From NCBI GenBank assembly GCA_964016885.1, contig OZ024745.1, positions 57,316,300 to 57,380,299 on the forward strand: a stretch of DNA of 64,000 bases, in the 5' to 3' direction. Source of the stretch: Eledone cirrhosa. Lineage: Eukaryota; Mollusca; Cephalopoda; Octopoda; Eledonidae. Made by a program: the position numbers and the translations under genes. The notes below the pieces were generated by a model. The model searched no databases and was not told where the DNA came from. It saw only the letters and a list, made by a program, of their open reading frames with translations. Positions 35,034 to 47,391 of this stretch are shown here, piece after piece; the first letter of the stretch is position 1; every line of letters begins with the position of its first letter.

Positions 35034-35246
35034 GGATGAAGGGCGCAACGCGCAGCCCGAAATCAAAATTACGACATTACGATTGGCATTCAAATATCCT
35101 AACCACAAATCCACTCGCTTTCGCTAAAAATTGCATTAAAAATGAATTAATTTCCATGCATACCTGTATATTTATTTATCAGAAATTTAATTATATCAAA
35201 TTAATTCTGAAGGAAAATAAGTAACAAATGTAGGTAGGTGTGTGTG

Positions 35247-35342
<96 letters not shown>

Positions 35343-35763
35343 TGTATGTATGTGTGTGTGTGTATGTGTGTATGCACACGCACACATACATATATATATA
35401 TTTATATATTTCCTTTTGTAAACTATCACAAATGTCCATAATAAGCGAGATGCACCTCTCTCTCTCTCCGTATATATATGTATATATATAAAGAGAGAAA
35501 AAGAGATAAAGAAAGAGAGGGGGGGGTAAAGAAAGAAGGAAAGAAAAAAGAAAGAAAGAAAGAAAGAAAGGAAGAAAGGAAGAAAGATAGGGAGATACAT
35601 TTTTATTTATCTATATCCATTATAGTGCTGATATTGCTCTTTGATGCTACTCTGTGTGATATCGACTTAAGAATCTATACAAAAAAAAATTAATTTATCT
35701 TGCAATCCAACTGAACGGAAATGAAACAGACTATATTTTCTTATCAAATTCTCATATCAAATA
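35034..35763. other. Non-coding DNA with TA and GA tracts
   Basis: (TA)n at about 35249-35339, TG/CA mixtures to 35390, a GA-rich tract at about 35490-35590. No gene. The segment 35748-35762 (ATTCTCATATCAAAT) is one side of a target-site duplication. Confidence 0.6.
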
Positions 35764-35951
35764 ATTGTTTCTACTTCAGGCACAAGGCCAGCAATCAACC
35801 AGTGTATTACTGGTACTTTATTTTATCGACCCCGTAAGGATGAAAGGCAAAGTTAACCTCGGCGGGATTTGAACTCAGAATGGCAACGGCCGTAACTCTA
35901 TGCGCCAAACCATGGCATCCGACACTCTACCAATATTGCCAATCCAGCGCC
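35764..35951 (-). mobile_element. Full SINE inserted next to an older SINE
   Basis: Complete copy. ATTCTCATATCAAATA precedes it (from about 35748) and recurs after it (from about 35955), directly before the second SINE. It therefore probably landed at the tail of the pre-existing copy. Confidence 0.9.
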
Positions 35952-35970
35952 TATATTCTCATATCAAATA

Positions 35971-36088
35971 ATTGTTTCTACTTTAGGCACAAGGCCAGCA
36001 ATTACCCAGTGCATTACTGGTACTTTATTTTATCGACCCCGTAAGGATGAAAGGCAAAGTCAACCTCGGCGGGATTTGAACTCAGATT
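35971..36088 (-). mobile_element. SINE truncated at the B box
   Basis: Runs from the 3' tail (ATTGTTTCTACTTTAGGC) to GGGATTTGAACTCAGATT. The tRNA-like head 5' of the B box is missing. Confidence 0.9.
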
Positions 36089-36327
<239 letters not shown>

Positions 36328-36367
36328 TATTAACAAATGAAGATATTTACATAATCAAAGTATATGC

Positions 36368-36430
36368 TTTATTATATATATTTCGAAGGTACTGTGTTGT
36401 TGTTTTTCCAGTACGTCCTCGTCAGATAAA
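36368..36430 (-). ncRNA. Hammerhead-like motif, PLE family C left end
   Basis: Minus strand: stem I TTTAT/ATAAA and core CTGACGA (consensus, N7 = C). Stem II is closed by G-C and G-U next to the core, then an internal loop, then GTACTG/CAGTAC with a large loop. GAAA and a TA-only stem III follow, then a TA cleavage site. The invariant core is complete. Stem III is weak because it is drawn from TA repeats. Confidence 0.5.
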
Positions 36431-36539
36431 ATATAGGATTTGATATATGACATACCTCTACGGTCATGATTTTCTCTATCCTGCTGTATACAAAACACAA
36501 AACTGTGCAGCTAAAAACATCTGATTAAAACAGCGAATA

Positions 36540-37065
36540 TTGGTCTTCATAGCATATACATCTCATATTAACTTAGTAAATACCAGTTATTTTGTAAGGG
36601 ACATTCAGAAGAAATGTAACTGTAGAAGGAAGTCAGAATGTCCCTTACCAAATAACTGCCTGAGCAAGAATCTAGTATATAAATGCACCATTAAGACAAA
36701 TAATAATATATACAACTACATTGGTGCGACTTCATCTGAGTTTAAACTTCATTGGTACAATCATAAAAATTCCTTTTCGAAACCAGGCAAAAAAATCTTT
36801 AACTTCACTCTCACAATTAATATGGTCTTTGAAGGACAAGAATATTAAATACTCCATCTCTTGGACACGGCTAAAATATGCCAATTCCTATCGAAACGCT
36901 TCCATTTCACCAAATTGCAATCATTGCAAACTTGAGACTCGATTGATAGTTACAAATTATGACAATTTAATTAATAAGAAAAAAGAATTGTTTATCAGCT
37001 GTCAACATAGAGCCGGTAAAACATTCCAAGCATTATACCAGTTTCGAAAGAATATTGACAATTAA
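36540..37065 (+). pseudogene. PLE GIY-YIG endonuclease remnant, frameshifted
   Basis: Frame 36540-36848 gives CNCRRKSECPLPNNC, then LVYKCTIKT (GIY) and YNYIGATSSEFK (YIG). After a frameshift at about 36800-36840 the second frame (to 37065) gives WTRLKYANSY, CNHCKLETRLI with the conserved Glu, NLINKKKELF and CQHRAGKTF. This is the same domain order as at 5386-6219. The Arg expected in the FKxRxYNH-like motif is His here (FKLHWYNH), so the active site is damaged as well as the frame. The upstream RT is missing. Two independent defects show a dead copy. Confidence 0.8.
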
Positions 37066-38162
37066 TAATGTTTATAATAATTTTTATAAATATATTTATA
37101 TTTTTAATTTTTGCCTTACCGGAGTAATAATGTATTGATGTTTTATCTATTATAATAATTTCATTACGAGCCTCTGTATCCTAAGTTTTTGATCAGGACA
37201 GTTCAATATTTAACTTGAAAATTATTGATTTATGGTTTAGAAATATCACTTAGATATATTGTTTAATGCACAAATATGGTGAATGAGTTATCTTCCTTTT
37301 GTTTACATTCTTCGTAAATATTTTTAATCTGTTTGAATAGCTTCCTATTTTAATTTTTGACATGGAAACTGTAATAATTTGTATTTACTGAAGTAAGTTA
37401 ACATTTTTGATAGTAAATTTAACTAAAAATGTTAATCCTCTAATTATATGATAACTAAAGATTAGAAAGATTTTATAAAGGTGTTATATGCATGTATTGT
37501 AATATATGTTTTAATACAGGTTTAATAATTATTTAAATATGCTTTAAAGATATTTTTTTTACATTGTAACAAAATACTTAAGGAATATATTACCTAAACC
37601 AGAAATTAAAATCTGTAATGAGTTAAATTAAATTATATAACTGTTTAATTGAATATGTGAAGGCTATGAAAAGTAATGTATTTGATTAATTTTGATATAT
37701 TATAATTAGTATAATTAGCTTACCCATAACCAAATACTAGAGATATGGTAACTGATTGTCTATGGTAACTGATTGGTTGACTCAATTGACCTAATATTTG
37801 AAAACAACGGTTTTTTCTACGCTCTTGCCATTATTCTTTTTTCTTTCTTCTTTTTCTCCCTGTTTATATATATTTCTTCATCCTTTTCACCCATCTATAT
37901 ATTCATTGATATATGTATTTTTTATTTTTTCTCGTTCTTTTTCTTATATATATATATATCTATATATATATATATATTTGCATATCCTCTTCTTTACACA
38001 CTCTCTTATATCTCTAATTCGCTCCACGTCCTTTTCTTCTTTAAGTTTATCATATTGTTATTTGTGGTATATAAATGTTGAGATTTCACGAAATAAATCA
38101 CTGCCAATACTGGAATTGAAATATCAAGACCGTAGAGGTATGTTATATATCAAATCATATAT

Positions 38163-38225
38163 TTTATCTGACGAGGACGTACTGGAAAAAGAACAACACA
38201 GTCCCTTCGAAATATATATAATAAG
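38163..38225 (+). ncRNA. Hammerhead-like motif, PLE family C right end
   Basis: Mirror of 36368-36430 with CTGACGA at 38168-38174 and GAAA from 38209. One mismatch in stem II (CAGTCC) and one in stem I (ATAAG). Predicted cleavage after 38220. Confidence 0.45.
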
Positions 38226-38272
38226 GCATATACTTTGATTATGTGAATATCTTCATTTCTTAGTATTTTGAA

Positions 38273-38290
38273 TAATATATATATATTTCG

Positions 38291-38384
<94 letters not shown>

Positions 38385-38770
38385 CGAAGGAAATGTGGTA
38401 AGGAACCAGATGGACCATAACGCACCAAAGTACTCAATACTTAGGGTAGTAGAGTGGGTAATAGGAACGAATAGGACCCCGACGGCTGAGCTCAAGCCGT
38501 TTCGACGGCTAATTCTTGACTAATTCTGAGTCATATATATATATATATATATATACATATATGTATGTCTGTGTGTGTATATATATATATATATATACAT
38601 ATATAAACACACAGACATACACACACACGCATATATACATATATATATGTATATATATATTTATATATATATATATATACACATGCAGACATATATATAT
38701 ATATAAGAATGTATGTAGGTATATACGTGTGAGTATGTGTGTGTGTATATGTGTGTGCGCGCGCGCACAA
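38273..38770. repeat. TA, TG and mixed microsatellites
   Basis: (TA)n about 38298-38335, (TG)n 38336-38383, a spacer, then TA/CA mixtures 38533-38770. Confidence 0.85.
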
Positions 38771-39641
38771 CTTGTTGAATATATTTAAAATAAATAAAAT
38801 AGCAAAAACGTACATTTCCATTTTTAGAGAAATTCTATTGCTTCAGATATGCTAATTACATTTTATAAAATCATATATTACAATATACGAAGGACAATGT
38901 TCCTAATTTCCTGAGTAACTTTCAGATTTCGACCAATTTATCTCTCTGCAATATTATCAAGTAAATCTTCACCAGATCACGCTGAGAGATCTTAAAATTT
39001 TCATAAATTATTACTGAATTCAAACCTATCGTCACGTGCTGAATGGTCACGTGCAGAATGACTTTTAGCACAACTAAACAACTCATATTCGAATTATTGG
39101 AAACATGCACAGACATTTTTTGGCGATCCCCATGCTTTCCTGACAAACGAAAGCTCCACAAATCAGATTTTAAAGTTTTAGAACACACAAGCTTAAATTA
39201 GATAGCCCTAATGAACTCTAAATGAATAGATGGTTACTGGTTGGGTACCGTTCATATCATGTCTCATGATTTGGATTTACCAGAGCACAGGAACAACAAA
39301 AGCAAAATAACATTCACTAATTAATTATAGGAGCAAATGGAAGTCACCTTATTTCCATCCAGTTATCATTGATGTTATGAATATATGTCCATGATCTAGC
39401 CAACACATTTTACTCACAATTTTTCTCAGTACATATTTCATAACTACATTACAGGTCTGAGAAAGATATGACGAGGCGAGTAGAAACCGCATATAAACTG
39501 CCTAGTTGTCGCGTGTTCGAGAACCTAACTGCTGACTGGCGCGAATAAGACCTTCCAAGGGACAATATGGTGAGAGATACGAAGATGAACCATGCCACAT
39601 CGTCCTTCACGTGGGTTAACAAGGGACGTGTTCAGGCCTGA
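38771..39641. other. AT-rich spacer, possible repeat end
   Basis: Mostly AT-rich with no gene. About 39450-39641 is more GC-rich and runs straight into a GAA tract. It may be another retroelement 3' end, but I could not match it to the GAA-tailed LINE. Confidence 0.4.
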
Positions 39642-39758
39642 AGAAGAAGAAGAAGAAGAAGAAGAAGAAGAAGAAGAAGAAGAAGAAGAAGAAGAAGAAG
39701 AAGAAGAAGAAGAAGAAGAAGAAGAAGAAGAAGAAGAAGAAGAAGAAGAAGAAGAAGA
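39642..39758 (+). repeat. (GAA)n microsatellite
   Basis: About 39 GAA units, uninterrupted. Confidence 0.95.
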
Positions 39759-41317
39759 CATTTCATTGGTTAACAGCATAATATCTTCAGAATGTTTGTA
39801 GATGGCATCAAAAGAGCGAATTGTGATTATTGATACTGTTCTTTATAAATCATAGTTCTTCCTAAGTTTATACTTGTTTTATGATTGCACTTATAAACAT
39901 TTCATGAGCGAATTCAAAACGTGATGCGCTGCTCTTCTCTCCAATATTAAAGCTATTAGTGGGAAAAAAAGTTAGTCTTAAATCAATACCGACCGGCCGC
40001 CTGTTGTGAAAGAATTATCGAAAGAAAGCGAAAAGAACTTATTTGTCGATTCCAATGACAAAAACAAATGTTTGATTCCATCAACAGGATATTAATGTCC
40101 AAATTACTAAGAATGAATAGACAGCAGGTGATATCAACACCAGTGATGTAAAGAATACCATGAAAAAAGACGGCGAATCGTTAAATGCAAATACAAAATC
40201 AATAGGGAAAGCGTAGTAGAAAAGAAAATAAAGAAGGCAACGTTTTATGTTTTAATTCACCTTTTAATATTTGATACACACGAAGATAATCATATAAATA
40301 AATAAATACACTTTCAGCTGAATTCAAGCACAAACGTTCACGTGTACCTTCATACACAACCATCTGTTGATGCTTATATTAACAGATGTAAGCAACAATA
40401 TATGTTGCAATTCGGTTTTTGGGAGGCGCGTTATGTTGTTTTGATTCTCTATTTCCTTAGCCACGCTCTCATTAAGATTTACACATCGACAAAATATCAA
40501 ACTTTGGGAATCCCAAATATGCTATTCCTAATATGTACTTTGAGATGGATGGTATGTTATTGACGGCTATATCTCGCTCTGCATCGTTTTGAAATTTACA
40601 ATATATAACGGACAAGATTTTGCAATTTGGATATAATCATTAAATTAATTATTGGTCTATTCATTGAATCCAAATTGCATTGTCATTTAGTGTACATCAT
40701 GAACGCTTTATCTAACTTTGGGAAGGCTATAATTTACACTAAATTCTCCGAGCAAGGTGACATAAATTTCTAATTGAATATTCATGTTTCATTATTATAG
40801 ACTAGATCCTCTAATTACTGAACGATGAACCTGATTTAATGTTTTGTTTGTTAGCAAAAAAGTGAAAGGAAAATACCTATTAATTCTGGACAGGAATTTA
40901 AGGGATACTTTTCAGAGTAGAGTCCGAACCTACGTTGTGTTTGAAGTTTGAATGCTACTAAATTCCGAAAATACGGAGCTTTAGGCAATTAAGCGAATGA
41001 TGTATTACGCTTCTAAGGCCATAAATCCTACAGCCTATCGAGTCGCCTATTAGATAGTTGCACTCACAATAAATGATACTATGCTGTGGAATGCTTAATA
41101 AAAGATGTGCATGACTCGATTTATAGTTAAATCACGCAAAAAGATGACAACTTCACTAAATAGTGTGTTTTGCTGCCACACATTAGTGCATTATCGTGGT
41201 AAAATAAATCGCATATTTATAGTTCGAATTCAAAACTTAGACACATTAAACAAAATAATTTTGGTTCATAATTTAAAATCTGATGATAAATTTAAGATGA
41301 ATGTAGAGAAAATGGCA
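39759..41317. other. AT-rich DNA, nothing recognised
   Basis: No domain in the short open frames (40342-40563 and the first part of 41105-41530). Confidence 0.5.
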
Positions 41318-41530
41318 TTGATTTCTTCTTCTTCAGCGGGCAGATTCCTCAAACATTACTTTCAGCGGGTCCACTCAGAAGCAACCGTTCCCAACAGATT
41401 CGGCTGCTCCCCTAGCGAGATCTGCCATGCTCATGGATGTTATCCGACCATCTTGATCGGAGTCTACCACTGGGTCACCTACTGGTTGACCGTAATATCT
41501 CTCCAGCGATTCTTTCCTGAGACATTCTAA
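41318..41530 (-). mobile_element. 3' end of the GAA-tailed LINE
   Basis: Minus strand: TTAGAATGTCTCAGGAAAGA, GATGGTCGGATAACATCCAT, GGTTGCTTCTGAGTGGACC and GAAGAAGAAG follow the same order as 18650-18893. The part between the RMS motif and the W..NI motif is partly replaced. Confidence 0.7.
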
Positions 41531-41765
41531 CCACATATCAAAATATCAGAGCTGTGATTTCTCAATTCGGAAAAGTAGTGGCTCTGCCTGGAGTGACACT
41601 CTGATCTCCAAGCTACGCACACTATAGAGTAATGTTTATTCAAAGCTCTATGATATGTTTCCAAAGCTAACATTTTTTCTCGAGCTTCTCCAATAATTCT
41701 AGCTATGGCATCTACCTCGATGGCATACATAACATCTCATAGCCAACTTTTCTTAAATTCCTTTA
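41531..41765. other. Short spacer
   Basis: No recognised feature. Confidence 0.5.
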
Positions 41766-41986
41766 TGTATGGGATGTCATAATTGTTTCTACTTTAGGCA
41801 CAAGGCCAGCATTTACCCAGGGTATTACTGGTACTTTATTTTATTGACCCCGTAAGGATGAAAGGCTAAGTCAACCTCGGCGGGATTTGAACTCAGATCG
41901 TAAAAGGACGTAACTATGCTAGAAAGCATGGCGTCCGCCCCTCTACCGATACTGCCAATCCTCCGCCCTGTATGGGATGTCATAAT
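41766..41986 (-). mobile_element. SINE with 18-bp target-site duplication
   Basis: TGTATGGGATGTCATAAT at 41766-41783 and 41969-41986 bounds a full-length SINE. The duplication is perfect. Confidence 0.96.
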
Positions 41987-42599
41987 GAACAGTGGTGTGC
42001 TGGGGACTGTGCAATTATGAACATATTACTGCGCACTTAATTCCTCACTAAATTCATTACCTAATCTTCCCTCACTGTTCATAGCTTGTACTGTTTTTAT
42101 TGGCTATTCGTCTAAAAATAGTTTCCTTAAGATGATATATTTCGTCACAAATATACGTGTTCGGACGCCAAGGGGAGTGTCCGTATATATATATATGTGT
42201 ATGTGTGTGTGTATGTGTGAATCTTGTGATACTGCAACTACCCCTAGATATACTAGATAAATCTCTACGTGTGTATTTCTGTTTAAATGTATATAACTAT
42301 GTGTGTAAGTTTGTATATGCAAAGATGTGTTTATTTTTGACAGCATATATTTAAAGTTGGCAGTACAGTAATGAACATTTTCATTTAAAAACGTCATTGA
42401 TTCATATACAAATTCATTAACACTTCAATTAAAACATGTATTGAGGGACAATACGTTCCATACTCTCAATCAATACCGAAAGCCTATATGTAAATAAGCA
42501 CTTAAAGATTAATTACACACAAATTATTGATAAAAATATCTGCAGTCTTGACTGGAATTTTACAGTGATACGTTTTCTAATGTTTAGATTATTATTGTA
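41987..42599. other. AT-rich spacer with TG/TA tract
   Basis: A short TA/TG run lies at about 42184-42220. No gene. Confidence 0.5.
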
Positions 42600-42637
42600 C
42601 TAGCAGAAAAAACACCCTTCGGGTGGTTTTCTGCTAG
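42600..42637. repeat. Strong isolated hairpin
   Basis: CTAGCAGAAAA...CACCC pairs with GGGTG...TTTTCTGCTAG around a TTC loop, about 17 bp with one mismatch. It resembles hairpins near Helitron ends (CTAG at the boundary), but no other Helitron feature is visible. Confidence 0.5.
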
Positions 42638-42983
42638 AATTTGTGGTGTGTATATTGATATTATACGCAGGTATATATACATGTAGATATGATAAATCAA
42701 ATAAAATCGTAATTGACAATATATATAATACATAGAAATTGAACGAAGACTACGTTACACGTTCTTATGTAATCAGTAACGTAATCCATGATACATTAAA
42801 AAAGACGATATTATAAACTGCATTAGGAGAAAATTAGTGACAGAAAATTAGTGTTTATTTAAGCGATGGCCAACCGGAAGTGTTGACATTTCAGACATTT
42901 TAAAGAAGTGAATCTTTAAATAAACAAAATATATTTAATCAACAGCCACGAAATTAAGTAGATAAATTATGTAATATTCATTC

Positions 42984-43113
42984 ATTATTTATTCAAATCC
43001 CGCCGAGGTTAACTTTGCCTTTCATCCTTACGCGGTCGATAAAATAAAGTACCAGTAATGTACTGGGTAATTGCTGACCATGTGCCAAAAGTAGAAACAA
43101 TTATTTATTCAAA
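42984..43113 (+). mobile_element. 5'-truncated SINE with 14-bp duplication
   Basis: ATTATTTATTCAAA at 42984-42997 and 43100-43113 flanks a copy that begins just after the start of the B box (TCCCGCCGAGG). The intact target is present at 44193-44206. Confidence 0.9.
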
Positions 43114-43344
43114 GTAATCCAACTTATTTTACTAATGGGATAAGAAAAAATAAACCGTACGCAATCCCGCAGACCTCCTTTATTATATATAGTTTAGATT
43201 ATATTTGTTAGTGTTTTCCTTCTGTAACCATTAGATTAAATGAGTTTTTAGAAAAAAATAGTTAATAAATAAATAAGGAGTTAATAAATACGTTATACTT
43301 GTTTTACCCTCCCATTTCCTATTAAACCGAACGCTATCATGACT

Positions 43345-43870
43345 GCATATGTGTGTTTGTGTAAATGTATATGTATGAATGTATGTATGTTTGTGTAAAT
43401 GTATATGTGTGAATGTATGTATATTTGTGTGAAAGTATGTGTAAATGTATATATATTTGTGTGAAAGTATGTGTGAATGTATGTATGTTTGTGTGAAAGT
43501 ATGTGTGAATGTATGTATATTTGTGTGAAAGTATGTGTAAATGTATATATATTTGTGTGAAAGTATGTGTGAATGTATGTATGTTTGTGTGAAAGTATGT
43601 GTGAATGTATGTATATTTGTGTGAAAGTATGTGTGAATGTATATATATTTGTGTGAAAGTATGTGTGAATGTATGTATATTTGTGTGAAAGTATACCCTC
43701 CCATCTCCAATTAAACCAAACGCTATCATGACTGTATGTGTGTGTTTATGTAAATGTATATGTGTGAATGTATGTATGTTTGTATGGAAGTATGTGTGAA
43801 TGTATGTATATTTGTGTGAAAGTATGTATGGTTGTGTGAAAGTATGTGTGAATGTATGTATATGTGTGTG
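43345..43870 (+). repeat. 32-bp minisatellite
   Basis: Period-32 units of GTGTGAAAGTATGTGTGAAT plus GTATGTATATTT, with variants. Because 32 is not a multiple of three, three units form a 96-base frame. This produces the long repetitive minus-strand open frames (130 and 159 codons), which are not genes. Confidence 0.9.
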
Positions 43871-44300
43871 AAAGTAGTGTGAATTATGTCCGTGAGAGCG
43901 TATTTTTATAAGTTTGTGTTTGCGCGATTATAGTTATATACTCATAATAGTTATATACTCATACATATAGATGTATGTGCACAATCATACGCGCCAGGTG
44001 TAGAAAATCATAATCTCTCAATCTCTCTCCTCACAAACTCTCTCTTTCTATATATATGGTAGTTGAAGTGGTGGTGGTGGCGACAATATATCGGAAGTGC
44101 AACTTTGAAAAGAAGTCAATTTGAAATTATTTATTTTTACAAAATTATTTTTGTTTACGAAATTTAATAGATAAATTATGTAATATTCATTCATTATTTA
44201 TTCAAAGTAATCCAACTTATTTTACAAACGGGTTAAAAATAAATAAACTGTACGCAATCCCGCAGACCTTCCTTTATTATACTTTAGATTGAAATTTAAG

Positions 44301-44593
44301 CGTAAACATTTTTGTTTCATGCATTATAGATGCAGAAGTGCTATTACATTGCGTCCCAATATCCTACCTACAGCATTATCTTGATTGATATTATTCATTA
44401 GTAGCATGACATTAGGAAGTGTTAACATAAAATAGGAATGAATGAGGAAAATATATTCAAATTTTCATTTACACTTCTACAAAGCCAAATCGAATGTAAC
44501 CAGTAATTAAATGCATTAACAAACCGATCTATACATTAAATGCATAATTGAAGTTTAAAATATTATTTTCATAACTTCATCATCAATCGAAAA
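44301..44593. other. AT-rich spacer
   Basis: Nothing recognised. Confidence 0.5.
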
Positions 44594-44808
44594 TAATCTA
44601 AATAATTGTTTCTACTTTAGGCACAAGGCCAGCAATTACCAGTGCATTACTGGTACTTTATTTTATCGACCCCGTAAGGATGAAAGGCAAAGTCAACCTC
44701 GGCGGGATTTGAACTCAGATGGTAAAGGGACGTAACTATGCTGGAAAGCATGGCGTCCGACCCTCTACCGATACTGCCAATCCACCGCCCCTTAGTAATC
44801 TAAATAAT
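44594..44808 (-). mobile_element. SINE with 13-bp target-site duplication
   Basis: TAATCTAAATAAT at 44594-44606 and 44796-44808 around a full-length copy ending CACCGCCCC. Confidence 0.93.
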
Positions 44809-45237
44809 AGGGCATATATGTTCACTTAATGGGAACCCCACAGGTGCTAATGTTTCTAAGTAAACATTCATACATACTATTGATGAAGCTTCTAATTTAT
44901 ATATATATATGATGGCTGCAACTCGGTTTCGAGGAATGCCATCGCTTGATGCTCAAGCATGAGCACCACGGACGTGGCTTTTTAGTTCAGCTACTTGCTT
45001 ATGGCCAGGATACCATGCATCGCAAAATATGTCATATATCAAACGACGCCTGTGTTTAAAGCATTTTTGAAGTAAGGAAAGGCTTTTCACGGGGCTATTC
45101 CCAGTCTCTGAACTTCCAAAACGTAGAAATGGTCAACATCATTTGATGCAAACGAGGTCACAGGTTTTATATCAGAGTGACCTTCTTTTAGAGAGATATC
45201 TTAATGAAGACTAGGAGTCTCTCGCTCAAAAGAAACA

Positions 45238-45240
<3 letters not shown>
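44809..45240. other. Unidentified block, moderately GC-rich
   Basis: 44910-45180 (GATGGCTGCAACTCGG, GATGCTCAAGCATGAGC) is richer in GC than its flanks and may be an old repeat. I do not recognise it. Confidence 0.35.
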
Positions 45241-45328
<88 letters not shown>

Positions 45329-45389
45329 ACACACGCGCACACACACACTCACACACACACACACAAACACTCACACACACAGTCACACA

Positions 45390-45434
<45 letters not shown>
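45241..45434 (+). repeat. (CA)n microsatellite
   Basis: About 180 bases of CA with few interruptions, ending in TA. Confidence 0.95.
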
Positions 45435-45949
45435 TGAAAATAATTAATGATTATATTGAGTATACATAGTCACGGCCGTTTCCCAGATTGGTTGTTCATG
45501 ATCTATATTAATGTTATCGACCTCACCCCAGCACACCTTTGATTTTGCATGTTTAAAATGTCTAAAAGATGTGTCAGACGGGAGTCGGATCTATAGCATT
45601 AATATAGATTATGAGCCACCCATCTGTGAAACAGTCGTAACTCTGTATAATCAATAACGACCTTACTGTGAAAACTTGACTTATTTTTAATATATCACTC
45701 CACCTTAGCATAGAGTGCTTATTTTGGTACTCGCCCCAGTCATCCACGAATCTATACTTTGTAAGCAAATGGCCTTATTATGGTATGTTTTGTAGTTGCT
45801 GACCATGGGCATCTGTTTGTTGAACATTGCAAACTAATCGATTATTATTATCATTATTCGATATAACCCATAATTACGTTTATGTAATCCGCTATGCTAG
45901 AGCAAAAAATCAAATTCATATTTTGTTTTAAATTTTCGGCAAGGCCAGC
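45435..45949. other. Non-coding spacer
   Basis: No gene seen. Confidence 0.5.
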
Positions 45950-46130
45950 CATGAAATCGCTCGGTATGCAAATGAGGCTAATCTGCCGATGTGTACTTTA
46001 GAAAATGCTATATATTTTCAACAGTTCAATCGAGTAGCAGAGGTATACATATGAAGGGAAATTACCCAGAAACATATTGGCTGTTCTTTGATGCCACTGT
46101 TGAACGAACGAATGACGATGGTCATCAAAA
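45950..46130 (+). mobile_element. Relic of the hammerhead-bearing module
   Basis: ATGCAAAT (45966), the hairpin GAAAATGC...TATATTTTC (46001-46019) and, at 46048-46095, CATATGA + AGGGAAATTACCCA + GAAAC keep the order seen in family 3. Here stem II (GGG/CCC) can form, but the core has lost U4 and G5. It is an old inactive relative, and it shows what family 3's missing stem II may have looked like. Confidence 0.5.
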
Positions 46131-46140
46131 ACAAAGGCAA

Positions 46141-46210
46141 CACACACACACCACATACACACACACACGCACGCACACACACACACATACACATATATAT
46201 ATATATATGC
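46141..46210 (+). repeat. CA/TA microsatellite
   Basis: CA-rich then TA-rich dinucleotides. Confidence 0.9.
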
Positions 46211-47204
46211 ACAACTATATTTAAAATATGTTTTATAAATATAACCAATATTTACAGATAAAGTATATTATTTTAGATTGCTGCGTGGTTCGATTCCCAG
46301 TTATAGCAATTTCATTAAACTAAATGTTTTAATATCTCCATATGAAATTTATGAACGTGAGATTATCGCAATTCCCCTGCTCTCACTAATAAATTTGAAG
46401 TAGATCAATAATTCTTTGCTTTTACTCATTTTAATTATTTATAAAAATCAGAAAATAAGAAATAATTAAGTGTTCCTTTCATAGCTTGCTATAGTAAATG
46501 TCATTAGATTGATTTTCCGATAGAGAAAAGAAGAGCGTGATAATTCTCTGTCTATAGAATAATATTTCAAATGTTAACGTGGAATTTTACTACACTCTTC
46601 CGTTTTATATTCTTAGTAGCTTCGAAGAAAGTCAATATTTACCAGCATAGTGATATAACCATAATCTCCACCTCGATTAAAAGTATCTTGAAAACTACCT
46701 CGAAGAAAAATATCAGTTTGTAAAGTAAACGACCTTTTTCATACAGAATTGTGTGTTTGAGTAACTGAACAGCTTTGGCTTTGACGTAATGAAAATATCT
46801 TTTCTTATCTTTCCATTGGCCTGAAGTAAGAAATAAACAAATTATTTTTAAGATAATATTTTGTGGTTAATTCTCAGCTCAAATCTAAGATGCAATAGTG
46901 TATATAAACTTTCAGCAATATATAATTATATATGTTTAACAAAAATATGTTATTCAGTTTAGAGTTGTATACATTTAGTTTACATTTAATTTGTAATTAA
47001 TGAATTCCTGCATTGTGAGCACGGCCATTTCTCAAATTAAACCAATCCTTGATTTCTCTTCTACTTAATATCTCTATTATCAGGTTAAATCTAAAAGCAT
47101 TTTGATTCTTGATTTTGCTCCCATATCTGGAATTTATTTCTAAATTCCACAACAGATTCTGGTAGAATGATTAGATTATGGGCGAATAGTAGCTGCTACA
47201 GCAC
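46211..47204. other. AT-rich DNA, nothing recognised
   Basis: No gene or named repeat. Confidence 0.5.
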
Positions 47205-47323
47205 CATAACCACACGCACACACAATGTGCATCTCTATGTATATATACACATACACACACATAGACACACACACACAAACACAAACACACACACACGCGC
47301 ACGCACACACACACACACACACA

Positions 47324-47388
<65 letters not shown>
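47205..47388 (+). repeat. CA/TA microsatellite
   Basis: CA repeats with interruptions 47212-47354, TA 47355-47386. Confidence 0.92.

Positions 47389-47391
<3 letters not shown>

Larger units (their letters stand above)
36328..38272 (+). mobile_element. Penelope-like element (family C) with inverted ends
   Basis: Ends 36328-36475 and 38115-38272 are inverted copies (ACATAATCAAAGTATATGC, CGAAGG/CCTTCG, CAGTACGTCCTCGTCAGATA, CATACCTCTACGGTC). The interior holds a GIY-YIG endonuclease remnant near the left, then about 1 kb of AT-rich non-coding DNA. The RT is absent. A relic of the same family lies at 24776-25030. Confidence 0.75.
42880..44300 (+). repeat. Local duplication around a minisatellite
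   Basis: Sequence at 42958-43190 recurs at 44168-44290: ATAAATTATGTAATATTCAT, AGTAATCCAACTTATTTTAC, GTACGCAATCCCGCAGACC. The first copy carries a SINE and the second does not. Between them, ACCCTCCCAT...AAC.GAACGCTATCATGACTG occurs twice (about 43306 and 43694), each time leading into the minisatellite. Confidence 0.85.

Noticed and set aside
43231..43729. Long minus-strand open frames (130-159 codons) rich in FTQIYIHSH
   Set aside because: They are translations of a 32-bp minisatellite; the period explains the open frame and no start context or domain supports a gene.
43345..43870. Possible CRISPR-like array
   Set aside because: Regular 32-bp units have no unique spacers; it is a tandem minisatellite in a eukaryotic context.
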